From NCBI RefSeq assembly GCF_014898055.3, contig NW_023604295.1, positions 99,277,591-99,341,590 on the forward strand: a DNA stretch of 64,000 nucleotides, read 5' to 3'. Made by a program: the position numbers and the translations under genes. The stretch is from Talpa occidentalis. Taxonomy: Eukaryota > Chordata > Mammalia > Eulipotyphla > Talpidae. This document shows positions 35,322-45,577 of the stretch, in pieces; within the stretch, counting starts at the first letter, position 1, and each line of letters opens with the position of its first letter. The notes beneath the pieces were generated by a model. It was not told the DNA's origin, did no database searches, and saw only the letters and a program-made list of their open reading frames with translations.

Positions 35322-35639
35322 CGGTTTTTTTCATCACGGCAATTTTAAATTCTTTTTTTGGAAGGCTCAGAAGTTCTTCCAAGTCACCGTAGTTGCAAGC
35401 TGGTGGGTGGTTTTTTTTTTTTTTTTTTTTAGTGGTGTGTCTTTTTTCTGAGGCATTGCTACTTTGCTTGTAGTTTTTCTTTTCCCTACTGCCTGTCTTC
35501 TAATTTGCCTTATGCATTGGGACACTGTGCTGTGGTACTGGCTGGCATCTTTTTGGTGTGTTCTTTTGGGAGTTTCAGAAACTGGCAATCCAAATGAGTC
35601 AAAAACTGTTATGCCAGAAGTTTAGTGAGGCAGTGGTAC

Positions 35640-36120
35640 TTTGAGTATGTTAATGGTCACTGTCACAGAATCTCTCCTCCTTCTGTGTTTAGTTACAAAG
35701 GTGCATCTTGAAGTCCCACAGACTTCCCTGGAGGTGGGGCAGCTAGATTGCACTCTGGGTTCCAAATCTCTGGATCCTCCTCTGGGCTCCAACCTCCTGC
35801 CAGGTGGGACCGGGCTTGTGGGGGCCTTCAGCTCACCTCTGACTGTGCAGGTAGCTTTCTGCCAGTTTCAAGCAGTCTTTATTGAAGAACGATCCCTATT
35901 CTAAAATGGTGATTCGGAGACAGGCACACTCTTCTGTGCCCCTGGTCTGCCCTGGCCGAGGGTGCCTGCTCCCCCTCTGGGCTCGGACTGCTGGTCAGAA
36001 GGGGCCTGGCGTGGGTGAACTTCCCAGCTCACCTCTGGCTCCTCTGGGAGCTTTCTGCTGGTTTCAAGCAGTGTTTACTGAAGAAAGGTCCCTATTCTAT
36101 GGGGTGTTGGTGATTTTTTT
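35640..36120 (-). repeat. L1 5'-UTR tandem units, about 196 bp
   Basis: AGCTCACCTCTGACTGTGCAG near 35830 recurs as AGCTCACCTCTGGCTCCTCTG near 36026. CTTTCTGCCAGTTTCAAGCAGT likewise recurs as CTTTCTGCTGGTTTCAAGCAGT. This indicates two diverged monomers within the 5' UTR. Confidence 0.6.
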
Positions 36121-36730
36121 CTGGTCACTAGGTGGCGCCAGAGATCTCTCCTAGTGTCCTTGGGGAGCTGTTTTTTTTGCCCAGTGGGACAGGGGAACAG
36201 AGTGGGAGTGGTGGGGAAAGCCTCAACGGCTTTGGGGTGCTGTGTCTGCCTTGTGCCCCACAAGGGGGCACATCGTGGGGATCCCATGCCCCGAATTTGT
36301 GCCCCAGGTCTCAGTTCCAAAGCCCTCAGGTCCAGGACGCTGGCTGTAGCCCAGTTCAGTGTCTGCAGAAATGGCGCCTTTTGCACCCCACTCCCATGTC
36401 TGGGCGCCTGGTTTCTGATTACTCAGTGAGGGATATTCACCTCAGTGAGGGCCCCCACGTGTCTCCCTGCAAGCCCAAGTCGCAGGCGCCGGGACCTGGG
36501 CAGCCGCGATCTGCGTATCCTTTTCAAGTGCACAGCTTTCCCGCACAAGCTTACCGGTTGGCCTGGGGCTGTTTGTAGGTCTCCGGGAGTCTTTGTTTTT
36601 CTCTAATTGTGCCTGGAGCTGTTCGCTCACCTCCGGGTAGAATCCTGCAGGGTTCTCCACAGCTCCAGTTCACGGGGTGTGGTGGTTGAAATAGTTCCTT
36701 TCCACTCACAGTCCCCTTGATGCGTAGTTT

Positions 36731-37336
36731 TGTAACAGGGTGGTCCCCAGGAAAGGGGGAGGTTCCAGGTTTCCTGCCCCACCCAAGAGAGGGTAAAGCT
36801 GAGCAGGGAGAGAAGAAGCTGCAGAGGAGGCTGAGGAAGGAAGGAAGCAGGATGGAGCCAGGAGACCTGGAGGAGGCGCATGGAGCCTAGAGACACGTGA
36901 AGAAACTGCGCTTGCCTTTTGGTCATGGACTGGGTGACACAGATGTGGGTGATACAGATGAGACCCATGGGAAGGTGACAATGGCAGCTTTTATCTTGAT
37001 TTTGATTTTGCTCTTTTCCTTCCGGGCTTGTCTGGTTGTTTCTGACCCTTTTCTGTGGGTCCCCACTGGAAGATCCTTTAGACTTGTGGCAGGCTTTGGG
37101 GCCTTGCTCTGGGCCCATCGCATATGGATGGACTTTTACCCATGAGGGGATGGGTAACTTTGGGTGCTTCATTTAGAAACTAGATTCTTTGCCTTTCCTG
37201 TATTGTTTCCTAGTTTTATTAAAGTTCCTTCCCATTAAAGTCTCATATGTTTTGTGTTGATGTGGCGGATGGCAGAACCCATTTAGAATAGGCAGGTTTA
37301 CAGGGTTTGGGCTGCTCCTTTCCCTGCCCTGTAACA
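36731..37336 (+). mobile_element. Solo LTR of an endogenous retrovirus, inside L1 5' UTR
   Basis: 606 bp with TGTAACA at the start and TGTAACA at the end (TG...CA), flanked by GTTT at 36727-36730 and 37337-37340. The uninterrupted L1 at 22825 reads straight through this site. TTTATTAAAGTTCC and CATTAAAGTCTC lie near 37206-37240, resembling the poly-A-signal region of an LTR. No internal viral sequence remains. The 51447 and 55773 elements belong to the same family. Confidence 0.85.
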
Positions 37337-37646
37337 GTTTGTTCTTGTTGGTTGTTTTAGTTTTTTTGTGTTTTCCTTCTTTCCATTGGTCGGAGAGTGC
37401 TGATTTTGTGGGTGGGTAGTGGGGTAGTGGGAGGGTAGTGGGGTTCTGAGCTTTCCTCCCTTCTAGTCCTCTTTTATGGCAACTTTCTTCTTTGGGTAGT
37501 TTGCTGGAGTCTCTCATTTATCTTCCGTGTCCCAGTTCTCATTGGGACCTGCTGCTTTTCCTCCCTATTAACTTTTTTTTAATGGGATATCTTACTCGCA
37601 GCATTTCCTCGCCGCCATGTTGATCCCCCTCCAAGTAATGCATTTT

Positions 37647-38450
37647 AGCATTATATAAGTTTCAGGTGTGCATCATTAACAAATCTGTGTGTATATACTA
37701 CATGAAGTTTACCACTAAAAGTTCAGTGCTATCCTTCACCCTGCTATTGATCCCTTTTGTCCAATTTACCCACCTCTCCCATTATTTCTGGTAACCAGCA
37801 ATTGGTCTTACAGTCTAAAAGTTCCTTTAGCTCATCTATTTGTTTATATGCCACATGCATGAAGTCACATGGTATTTGTCTTTCCTGTCTGACTGATTTC
37901 ACTAAGCATAATACTCTCTAGGTCTGTCATGTTGTTGTAAGTGGCAGGATTTCATTCTTTTTTTTTTTTTTTTAAGCTGAGTAGTAGTCCATCATATATA
38001 TACCACATCTTCTTAATCCATCATCTGTGTTCTTAGGTTGTTTCTCGCTCTTGGCTATTGAAAATGATGCTCCAATAAATATGGGGATGCATACATCTCT
38101 TTGAATTGGTGTTGTTGTACCTTTCAGGTAAATACCCAGAAGTGGGATTGTATGGAATTTCTATTTTTCATTTTTTTGAGAACTGTCTATACTGATTTCC
38201 AAAATGACCACACCCTTGTACAGTCCTACCAATAGTGTACGAGGGTTCCCTTTTTTCCACATCCTCTCCAAAACTTTTTTCTTGTCTTTTAGATGATTGC
38301 CATTCTCACTGGTGTGAGGAGACAGCTCACTTGATTTGCATTTCCCTAATGATAAGAGAGGAACACTTTTTCATGTGCCTATTTGCCATCTGTATGTCTT
38401 CTTTGTAAAAATGGCTATTTATTATTTTGCTTTTTTGTTGTTGAGTTTTT
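37647..38450 (-). mobile_element. Old LINE-1, antisense, left part
   Basis: Diverged L1 complement text, for example CATATATATACCACATCTTCTTAATCC and TGCATTTCCCTAATGATAAG. It continues after SINE copy 7. Confidence 0.7.
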
Positions 38451-38453
38451 TAT

Positions 38454-38718
38454 TTTTTAAAGATTTATTTTATTTATTTATGCATACAAGAACTGGGGTC
38501 TAGGCCAGAGGTGTGGAAGGTGAGAGGATTTATCAGAGACAGAGTGGGGAACAGAACAGGCAGATTTACTGAGATACACTGCTGAGGGGAGCAGTGGGCA
38601 AGACAGGGAAGGTCTGCTGTGCTATGTGGGTCAGCTCCCTGGCTGGGGATCAAACTCATGCCGCAGTGGCTGGCATTGATAGTGCTAAGGCTTTTACACC
38701 TATGCCACCAGGGAGGCC
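38454..38718 (-). mobile_element. tRNA-derived SINE copy 7
   Basis: Antisense SINE with AAAGATTTATTTTATTTATTTATGC on the left and CACCAGGGAGGCCC on the right, inserted into the old L1. Confidence 0.85.
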
Positions 38719-39235
38719 CTCTTTGTATATTTTAGATATTACCCCCCTGCTTGATGTGTGCAAATGCCTTTCTATTCAGTCAGTAACTTTTTCATTTGAT
38801 GTAGTCCCATTTGTTTTTACTTTTGTTTCAGTTGTATATTCAAGCCTTTAATTCATTTTGAATTATTTTTATGAATAGTGTTAAGAAGTGACCTAGTTTC
38901 ATTCTTTTGTATGACTGCCCAGTTTTCCCACAGCCATTTATTGAAGAGACTTTCCTTGCTCTGTTTTATGCTCTTGACTTCTTTATTGTAAATTAGTCGC
39001 CCCATGTGTATGGTTTTGTTTGGGCTTTCAATTCTATTCCATTGATCTGTGTGTCTGTTTTTATTCCAATACCATGCTGCTTTCATCACCATCACTTTGT
39101 ACTATAGTTTGAAGTTGGGGAGCATAATACCTCTGTTTTGTTATTTTTTTTTCTTAGGGTTGTTTTTGCTGTTCAGTCTTTTGTAGTTCCAAATCAGACT
39201 GTAGAATATGTGTCCTGATTGGTAACTTTCATTCA
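38719..39235 (-). mobile_element. Old LINE-1, antisense, right part
   Basis: Continuation of the diverged L1 (ATTCATTTTGAATTATTTTTATG, then TTCCATTGATCTGTGTGTCTG). Confidence 0.7.
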
Positions 39236-40163
39236 TACTCAATTTAAGTGAACTGCCCTCTGCTTATTTACTAAAACATTCACTCATTCACTCACAGTAG
39301 TCATCTGGTATAGTCTTTACTGTGCCAGAGTCTGCCACCTCACCTGGAAACCATCCAGAACTGGGAGATGTGATGGAACCCTAAGCCATGGGTGGTGGGA
39401 ACTTACAGGACCAGGGGCAAGACACTCAGGGAAGATGAATGGGAAGAAAGGTGTGCTGCTCTTCCAGCCCTCTTCCCTCCAGCCCTTACCCCTGTAGTCA
39501 GAAAGTGGGGAGTGAACCCCCTTTGCCACTCTCTACTCCCCTAGGATCCGAGTCCTGCCTTCTCCAGGGCATCTCACCCATGTTAGATGAGCATTGTGTT
39601 TTCACAACAGCCTGTATACCTCTCTTCCAAAGTCTGTGCTTGCTTCTCTTTCTAGATCTCATGAGTATGTCTGAATGCTCTCCTTCTGTCTCTGCTCAGA
39701 CTGTGCCTCTTTTGTTTTGAGACAAACCTGGCATGTAGAAAGGAAGTGGCAATAATCTTAGCTATGGGATGACTGCTGACCTGGGTTTGCATCTACCATT
39801 TATGTCCATGGGCCTCAATGGAGTCCCTAGATCTCTGTGAATAGGGAAAAGGATAGACTCTGAATATCTGTGGCCACATGGATTTTGTAGGAAGCACAGG
39901 CTGGTGTCTCTGCACAGCAACTGTAGCTATTGTTATTATTCTCCCACTGCAAGTTTGCCCTCCCTTTCCCCTTTTCTTCAGTTTATGCTTTCCCAGAGGT
40001 CCATTTTTGAGTAAATGCATTTTCCAAGAGCATTGTGTTTTAGATGTTGTTTTGACATTGGACTTTAATAAGAGACACATTTAACACTGTGGCACAGTCC
40101 ACGTATGTAAGAGTCTCATGGAAAAGTGCTTACTCTGACTCCTGGGATGCACTTTCTTTTTCT

Positions 40164-40165
<2 letters not shown>
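39236..40165. other. Intron, nothing recognised
   Basis: Unique-looking intron. No exon fits the phase-1 to phase-1 junction between 29153 and 40764. Confidence 0.5.

Positions 40166-40226
<61 letters not shown>
40166..40226. repeat. (AC)n microsatellite, about 61 bp
   Basis: Pure AC dinucleotide run in the intron about 540 bp upstream of the exon at 40764. It is long enough to be highly polymorphic. Confidence 0.95.
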
Positions 40227-40229
<3 letters not shown>

Positions 40230-40763
40230 GCTGATCCTAGATTCCCCTCCCTGTAGTGATAGTCTTGGTGCAGTTTGGAAAACCAGGGACTGTGTCTAAC
40301 TGCCTGCTTTAGCATGCCTCACAGATCCAGTTCCGAGAGGAGGGTGTGAGGAGCTTGATGGCCCATGTGGTCGTGCGGCGACCTCTAGTGGCAGCGAGGC
40401 CTTCCTGCAAGGCTGCCCGCTGCCGCTTGGGTGGGTAGAGATGGTCTGTGGTCTTGGGGAGGTCTTTCAGGTCTGTTGGGGCCCTCCTCAGACCTGTTGC
40501 CTTCTGAGTTTCCTAGAATGATGATATGACACTGGAACTCAGCTGTTGTTCCAGTCTTGGATAGAAACACAGTCCCACTCCCAAGTGCAGCTGGCAGTGG
40601 ACCCCTGGAGCAAGGGCAATCATTCAGTCATGGTGGTTATTATGGTGTACTGCAACAGAGCCACTTGTCCATTTCCAGCATGTTGGAACCTCTTTCTGCA
40701 TTTCTTCAGGACTGGCGGCCCAGATAGCTATACGGTAAAACTCATTCCTGTCTGTGTTTCTAG

Positions 40764-40980
40764 CCAAAAGGCAGCAGAGCTCAGTGGCATTCCAAAAGCC
40801 TCAGCCCAAGGCCAGGACTCAATATATACCATCCCCCTCCAAGCCAGCAGAGCCACACAAGGCAACTCCTCAGAGTCTCGGCAGCCGTGGCCCTGACCTG
40901 GCCCGGGTGCCCAGCTCTACTCGACACCACAAAGCACAGAAACGCTCCAACTCCTCTGCTGCCCCAGAACATGGCCTGAG
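40764..40980 (+). CDS. DZIP1L: DZIP1L exon, Ser/Pro-rich linker
   Basis: The exon is 217 nt, entering in phase 1 and leaving in phase 2. The acceptor is GTTTCTAG and the donor is GAG|GTAAGC. It encodes a low-complexity linker with QPKARTQ, SPSKPAEPHKATPQS and a C-terminal run rich in Arg, Lys and Ser. The human counterpart has QPKTRTLQ and PSTPAEPPPPTRQS (recollection). It is predicted to be disordered. Confidence 0.85.
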
Positions 40981-41337
40981 GTAAGCCCTGGAATCTTCTC
41001 TCTCAGGGGATCTGTCATGGGGCTGCCTATTCTGGGCTCATCACAGGCTTTTGCAAACAGGTGAGGGCAGAGACAAAAGTGAACAGAGGGGCCTCGGGTG
41101 AGTTCCAGCTCCAGAGAAAAGTCTCGGGTTGTTCGCTCCCAGGCAAGATGAATCTCTCCTCCCCTTCCCTACTTTGTCCCCAGTTGCCACACTAGAAAGG
41201 TGGGATGCTCATCTCCTAAAGGAGAAGCTAATGTGGCTGTTACACATTGCATGATCCTATCACATGGCCCAAGGGAGGGTGTGTGTGGGGTTCTGGATAA
41301 AGCAAACACTCTACAATTTATTTCTTCTTTGAAGCAG

Positions 41338-41525
41338 CACACCGCCCTTCAGTTCTGAAGAGGACTTTGGGGGAGAATCCATGCAGCACATGTCTGGTCA
41401 GCCTCTGAAAGTTCCTCCCAAGAGGTGTCCCGATGCAGAGGATGACTGGGACTGGTCTGAGAGTGGGAGCTCAGAGGGGAGGCCCCAGGCTCCTGACAAG
41501 GGCTCAGGTGGGCTGGCTTCCTCAG
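41338..41525 (+). CDS. DZIP1L: DZIP1L exon, STPPFSSEED / DDWDWS acidic segment
   Basis: The exon is 188 nt from the second AG of a NAGNAG acceptor (AAGCAG, 41332-41337), entering in phase 2 and leaving in phase 1. The donor is TCAG|GTGAGT. It encodes STPPFSSEED near the start and DDWDWSESGSSE near the end, both hallmarks of human DZIP1L as I recall it. Use of the upstream AG would add a single serine. Confidence 0.9.
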
Positions 41526-43124
41526 GTGAGTGACCAGGACCACTGGCATAGTCTTTCTCCAGGCCACATTTCTCTAGGCCCTGAACACCCAGCAGTTTTC
41601 TTTAGGTTTTCTGATTCAACAAGTTGTTGTCACTTGGAGAGAATGATCCTCCCACCCCTCAGATGTTTTCTTGGGATAATGCAGATATCAGGAGGAAGAC
41701 AGAATTTGAGGGCGGTTCATTTTGCCTCTTGTCATTTAGTTATTTAACTGCTGGATTCAGGGGAGCTCACCCCTTTCTCTCCTCTTCCAGGGTCTCACCC
41801 GTGGGAACCATTGCTCTGTTAATGACAGGGGCCACTAGTACCAAAGGCATTGGCTTCCTGCTAGAGCTGATTTGACTGCTGAAGCCAAAGTGGGGATCCT
41901 TCTAGCTTCCCCAGATCCAGAAGCTGGCTATACTTGTGCACAGAACTGGCTTTGCAAAGTAGATGCTGAATGGGCAAAATTAGGCTTCCAGACTCAGACA
42001 ACCTCCTATCTCAGTCACTAGTGCAGCGACAGGATTAGAGAAAAAGAAAGGCAGGCTGATGAACCTCCTCCAGCTGAAACATGGCTCTGGGGATACAGCA
42101 GCTGTGGGGACAGTGGGCATGTGTCTGGGGACAGGGAGAGGCTATCCCTCTATGCTTGCCCAATTGGAGGGTGCGCAGAAATCCCCTGACGCCACCATGT
42201 GGTAAGATTGTGCTTTCACGTTGTCACAGATGTTGAAACAGCCTCAGAGACCTTCAGAGATTTGTTCAAGATGAGAGAACTAGCGGTAATATGTTGGAAA
42301 ATTGATATTCTCTATTATGTTTTTGAAATTAATGTGTTGGAATTATTATTTTCTAATTTTTAAAATTTGTTTTCCCAGAAAGTATTGTTTTCAGCCATTT
42401 TCTGAATTTTAGGATTGCACAGTTTTTTACATTGCTTGAGTTCATTAGCGCCAGATCCAGGGGAACATGGTCACTGCGTTAACAATTACCTGTTTACTAT
42501 CACTGTGGTTAAAGTAGCCTCCAGGGCAAACCTAGTTTACAATTAGTCTCAAAGACAATGGACATTTTGACAAATATAGTTTCCTGTAACACACATAGTG
42601 AGTATAGGTTTTTATTAAAAGAGAACAATGAAAATCATGGTTGCCCAAGTAACCTTGAAGGCGAGGGTGACAGCCACACAAGGTAACAATGAACCTTTAC
42701 AGCAGGTTGCCCAAGTTCTCACCAACAATCTTTGGGTAAAAGTAGCTTTTTAATCTTTCAGGAAAGTCCTTTGCCTGTCTCAGCTGAGATTTAGGCAGAA
42801 ATCAAGTAGTTATGAAAAGGACATCATAGAAATTTAACTTGTTATAGTAACTAGAGCAAATATATTCATTAAACTTGTTTTCTGTCTAAGGAGTTATAAT
42901 GCCCAATACACATTTTTCTTCTTAAAGCAACTGAGTCAATCCCATTCTTTCAAGATTTTTTCTCTTTTTAATATCTAAAAATATTTTTATTCTGTTGGCT
43001 AGGCATAGAATTCCAGGAGGAAACTATTTTCCTTTCTAATTCAGAAGACATTGCACTGTCTTCAAGCTTCCATGATTCAGAAGATTTTTGTTTCTTTTTT
43101 CAAGGTTTTCTTTTCTTTTTTTAA
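41526..43124. other. Intron, nothing firm
   Basis: Mostly unique-looking. A MIR-like tract may lie near 42210-42300 (GATGTTGAAACAGCCTCAGAGA). No exon candidate. Confidence 0.45.
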
Positions 43125-43367
43125 AAAAAGGTTTATTTATTTATACAAGAACTGGGGTACAGGCCAGAAGCACAGGAGGGTGAGAGGATTCACCAGAGAT
43201 AGAGCGGGAAACAGAACAGGCAGATGACTGAAAACACTGCTGAGGGGAGCTGTGGGCAAGACAGGAGAGATCTGCCGTGCCATGTGGGTATCTCCCTGGC
43301 CAGCCGGGAATCGAACCCATGCTGCAGAGGCTGCGGACAGCTTCACAGCGCTGCGCTCAACCCGCTG
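43125..43367 (-). mobile_element. tRNA-derived SINE copy 8, head truncated
   Basis: Antisense SINE starting AAAAAAAGGTTTATTTATTTATAC. It ends CTCAACCCGCTGAACTATG, lacking the usual ACCAGGGAGGCC end. Confidence 0.8.
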
Positions 43368-44402
43368 AACTATGAATGAAACTTGGAGCTTCTTACTTCA
43401 GTTGCATTTTCTGGCCAAGAAGTTAAAGAATGTAGAACTTACAGTTTCATCTTTCCATGGTCAATAAATGGAAGCTTAGGGATGTGAGCCCAAGTCTGTG
43501 CCATCTGCAAAGTCCACACTCTCACTGGATTCTGCAGATATTCATCTTCTTCACAGTATTTTCCAAGCCTGCTGGTCCATTACAACCAACCAGAACCACA
43601 TCTTTAGAAAAATATTGATGCCTCGCAGATGGGATGATGGAGTAGAACGATATTAGAGCCAGGAGTCAGGAGTCCCTGGGACACAGCCCTCTGACTGCTG
43701 GCACTTGTATGAGGGCTTCCTCTGTTGTTAAATTAGATATGTGGGCAAGAGGGTAATAGGGATGAGAAACGCAGTGCCTGGTACATTGTAGGCTCTTAAA
43801 CATTTCCCAAATGAATCAATGACCCAAGGACTGTTGTAGCTCCAGACTTCTGCTCAGGCCATTCGACATTTGAATCCTAGAAGGCAGTGCTTAGCTTCCT
43901 GCTTCTAAGCCATTCCTGAGGTCTGCATGTCCACCTTGGTTTATCACATCATTGTGAGTTTACTGATGATCTGTGTCATTGCTTACCCTCTTCTTGCATG
44001 GAGTTCTCAGAGAGTCTGTCTGGTTTGCAACCCTCCTGTGCCAATTTATATTTATAATATTTCTTTTTGTTTCTGTGAAGACATTGAAGGAGGATGTGTC
44101 TTCATGTTAGTCTTGCAGTTCAGGTACCAAGCTGAGAGGAAGTTCTGTCTCAGATGTTTATAAGCCTCATCCCTGGCCATGTCTCTAAGTTTGTACTGTT
44201 ATATTTTCATGATATTAACCCCTCTTTTTGCCAGCACACATTGGCCTGGGTTTCTCTCCTTGCCCTTCACCTTCATGATTGCCCTTCCTTCTGACCCTTC
44301 TTCACACGCTGTCTATCCATACTGGAGCCTAGATGTGACGCACAGGCATGGTGCCTTCATTCTCTGGGCCTTTCTTGCTAACAGTCTCTGCTGACCTTCC
44401 AG
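43368..44402. other. Intron, MIR-like traces
   Basis: MIR-like text near 43440-43510 and 43785-43830 (GTACATTGTAGGCTCTTAAACA). No exon candidate before 44403. Confidence 0.4.
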
Positions 44403-44542
44403 AAACACTGGTGCAGTTGATGGTCAAAAGCCTGGAGGAAAAGCTGGAGGCTCCAGTGAAGAAGCCTGCTGGAGGGGTCAGTCTGTTCTCATTGCCCAAA
44501 ACCAGGCCATCGACGGCTGCCTTGCGAAGGAGGACGTCTCAG
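44403..44542 (+). CDS. DZIP1L: DZIP1L exon (KKPAGGVSLF)
   Basis: The exon is 140 nt, entering in phase 1 and leaving in phase 0. The acceptor is GACCTTCCAG and the donor is CAG|GTGGGG. It encodes ETLVQLMVKSLEEKLEAP and KKPAGGVSLF, then a basic TAALRRRTSQ. Human has TLVQSMVKNLEKQLEAP and KKPAGGVSLF (recollection). Confidence 0.9.
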
Positions 44543-45415
44543 GTGGGGTACAAGAAGCTTGGAGGGTGCCCTGCCAGTCCTGACTGAGCTGGCTCTGAAT
44601 TATGGGGGCCTGGGGTGGGGGCTGAGGAGGGTCCAGTGAGTGTCAGCCTTGACCCTAGTGGGGTACTGCAGGTGACCTCTTCCCTGGACTATTTTTCCTG
44701 CCTCTGTATGAGTTGAAATGGACACTTTCAAATGCTTGTTGTTTGAGCCCATGATAACATTAAAAAGCCATTCAGTTCTTTATACAAGTGACTACTCCAT
44801 AGGTTGATTCTCCTGGCCCCCTCTTATTCCTGTTTCTGGTCTCTGGTAAAGCAGAGAAGTGGCCCTGTGTCTGGCCCTGTGGTTGCTGCTCTTTTCAGCT
44901 CAGGCTCATCCCATAGAGAACCCCTCCCCACTCTTGCACTCTGCACAGGACTCCACACAAGGATGTGTATAGAGCAGGCTTCACCCCAGGGTGTGCTACT
45001 GGGGTGGCCTCACATAGCACACCAGAGTAGGCACCAGCATACAGGGGGGTGTTCTGATACCTTTGTTGTAAATACTCAAGGCTGTTGCTCATCACTAAGA
45101 AAGTCTCAATGACCCTTCCTCTCTCAGACACTAGCTGCCATCCAAGTTAGAGCTCGGATGCTCCATGTCCCACAAGGCAACCATCCTCCCACTCCTGTCA
45201 GGGAACAACTCCCTCATTCCTATTATTTTTTAGGCAGAAAAATTGACAGCTCTCTTTACTTCATACTTCTGTTTAACCTTTCTCAATCAGAAAGCTGCAT
45301 CCTGGAGTTATCAATTCTTTTGCCCTAAAACTCAGACATTTTTGTCCCCATGTTCATCCTGTGTTTCCATTTCTCTTGTCAGATGCCTTTTCTTCTCCCC
45401 CTTTTCTCTATGCAG
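44543..45415. other. Intron, nothing recognised
   Basis: Last intron of DZIP1L. No repeat is recognised, and it ends with a long pyrimidine tract (CTTTTCTTCTCCCCCTTTTC) before the NAGNAG acceptor. Confidence 0.5.
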
Positions 45416-45577
45416 CAGTCTGATGATGAGAGTGAGCTGGAGATCTCCTTCTTGGAAGATGCCCCACAGAACCTGGATGAGAGTGAGAAGCCGAAGAAGC
45501 CCATATCTCGCTCAAAGCTTGCGGAGAAGTCTGGCACCACTGCATGGAGCCCTGGCCATCCCAGGGTCCCCAGCTGA
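45416..45577 (+). CDS. DZIP1L: DZIP1L terminal coding exon with stop
   Basis: The exon is 162 nt including the TGA at 45575-45577, entered in phase 0. The acceptor CTCTATGCAGCAG is a second NAGNAG, so start 45416 or 45419. It encodes QSDDESELEISFLEDAP, then EKPKKPISRSKLAEK and ends HPRVPS. Human ends DDSDLEISSLEDLP, EKPKPLSRSKLPEK and QPRVPAW (recollection), so the C-terminus is essentially full length. Confidence 0.9.
   Translation, partial: QSDDESELEISFLEDAPQNLDESEKPKKPISRSKLAEKSGTTAWSPGHPRVPS

Larger units (their letters stand above)
30423..37631 (-). mobile_element. Near full-length LINE-1, antisense, carrying a solo LTR
   Basis: The 3' end is on the left (TCCCCATAAAAATACAACCCCC complement). 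ORF2 runs over about 30660-34467 in pieces, including an intact 269-residue EN segment at 33658-34467 (minus). ORF1 fragments lie at 34537-35321, with a long 5' UTR beyond. Flanks CAAGTAATTCATTTT (30408-30422) and CAAGTAATGCATTTT (37632-37646) form a 15-bp duplication with one mismatch. Without the LTR and its 4-bp duplication the element is about 6.6 kb. Confidence 0.9.
3070..45577 (+). other. DZIP1L: DZIP1L gene, 3' portion (exon set, partial at 5' end)
   Basis: This is the gene-level entry. DZIP1L is a ciliary basal-body/transition-zone coiled-coil protein with an N-terminal C2H2 zinc finger; human mutations cause autosomal recessive polycystic kidney disease (family knowledge). Seventeen exons can be chained with consensus splice sites and consistent phases: 3070-3189, 10875-10937, 12150-12353, 14601-14631, seven 54-nt copies (16187-24514), 27605-27738, 28967-29153, 40764-40980, 41338-41525, 44403-44542 and 45416-45577. 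Together they encode about 607 residues plus a stop. Landmarks I match to remembered human DZIP1L are LGSLxDEE, TEW, the SQEE/IQ/RKxEG junction, EDSQDEQ, KGI, STPPFSSEED, DDWDWS, LEAPxKKPAGGVSLF and LEIS. The zinc-finger and first coiled-coil exons are not in the window. The paralogue DZIP1 is less likely because DDWDWS and KKPAGGVSLF fit DZIP1L better. No disabling mutation is visible, so it is probably functional. Confidence 0.85.

Noticed and set aside
40325..40430. Possible additional DZIP1L exon (acceptor CACAG, donor GG|GTGGGT)
   Set aside because: It would enter in phase 1 but leave in phase 2, shifting the known downstream frame. Direct splicing from 29153 to 40764 is in phase and matches the human junction as I recall it.
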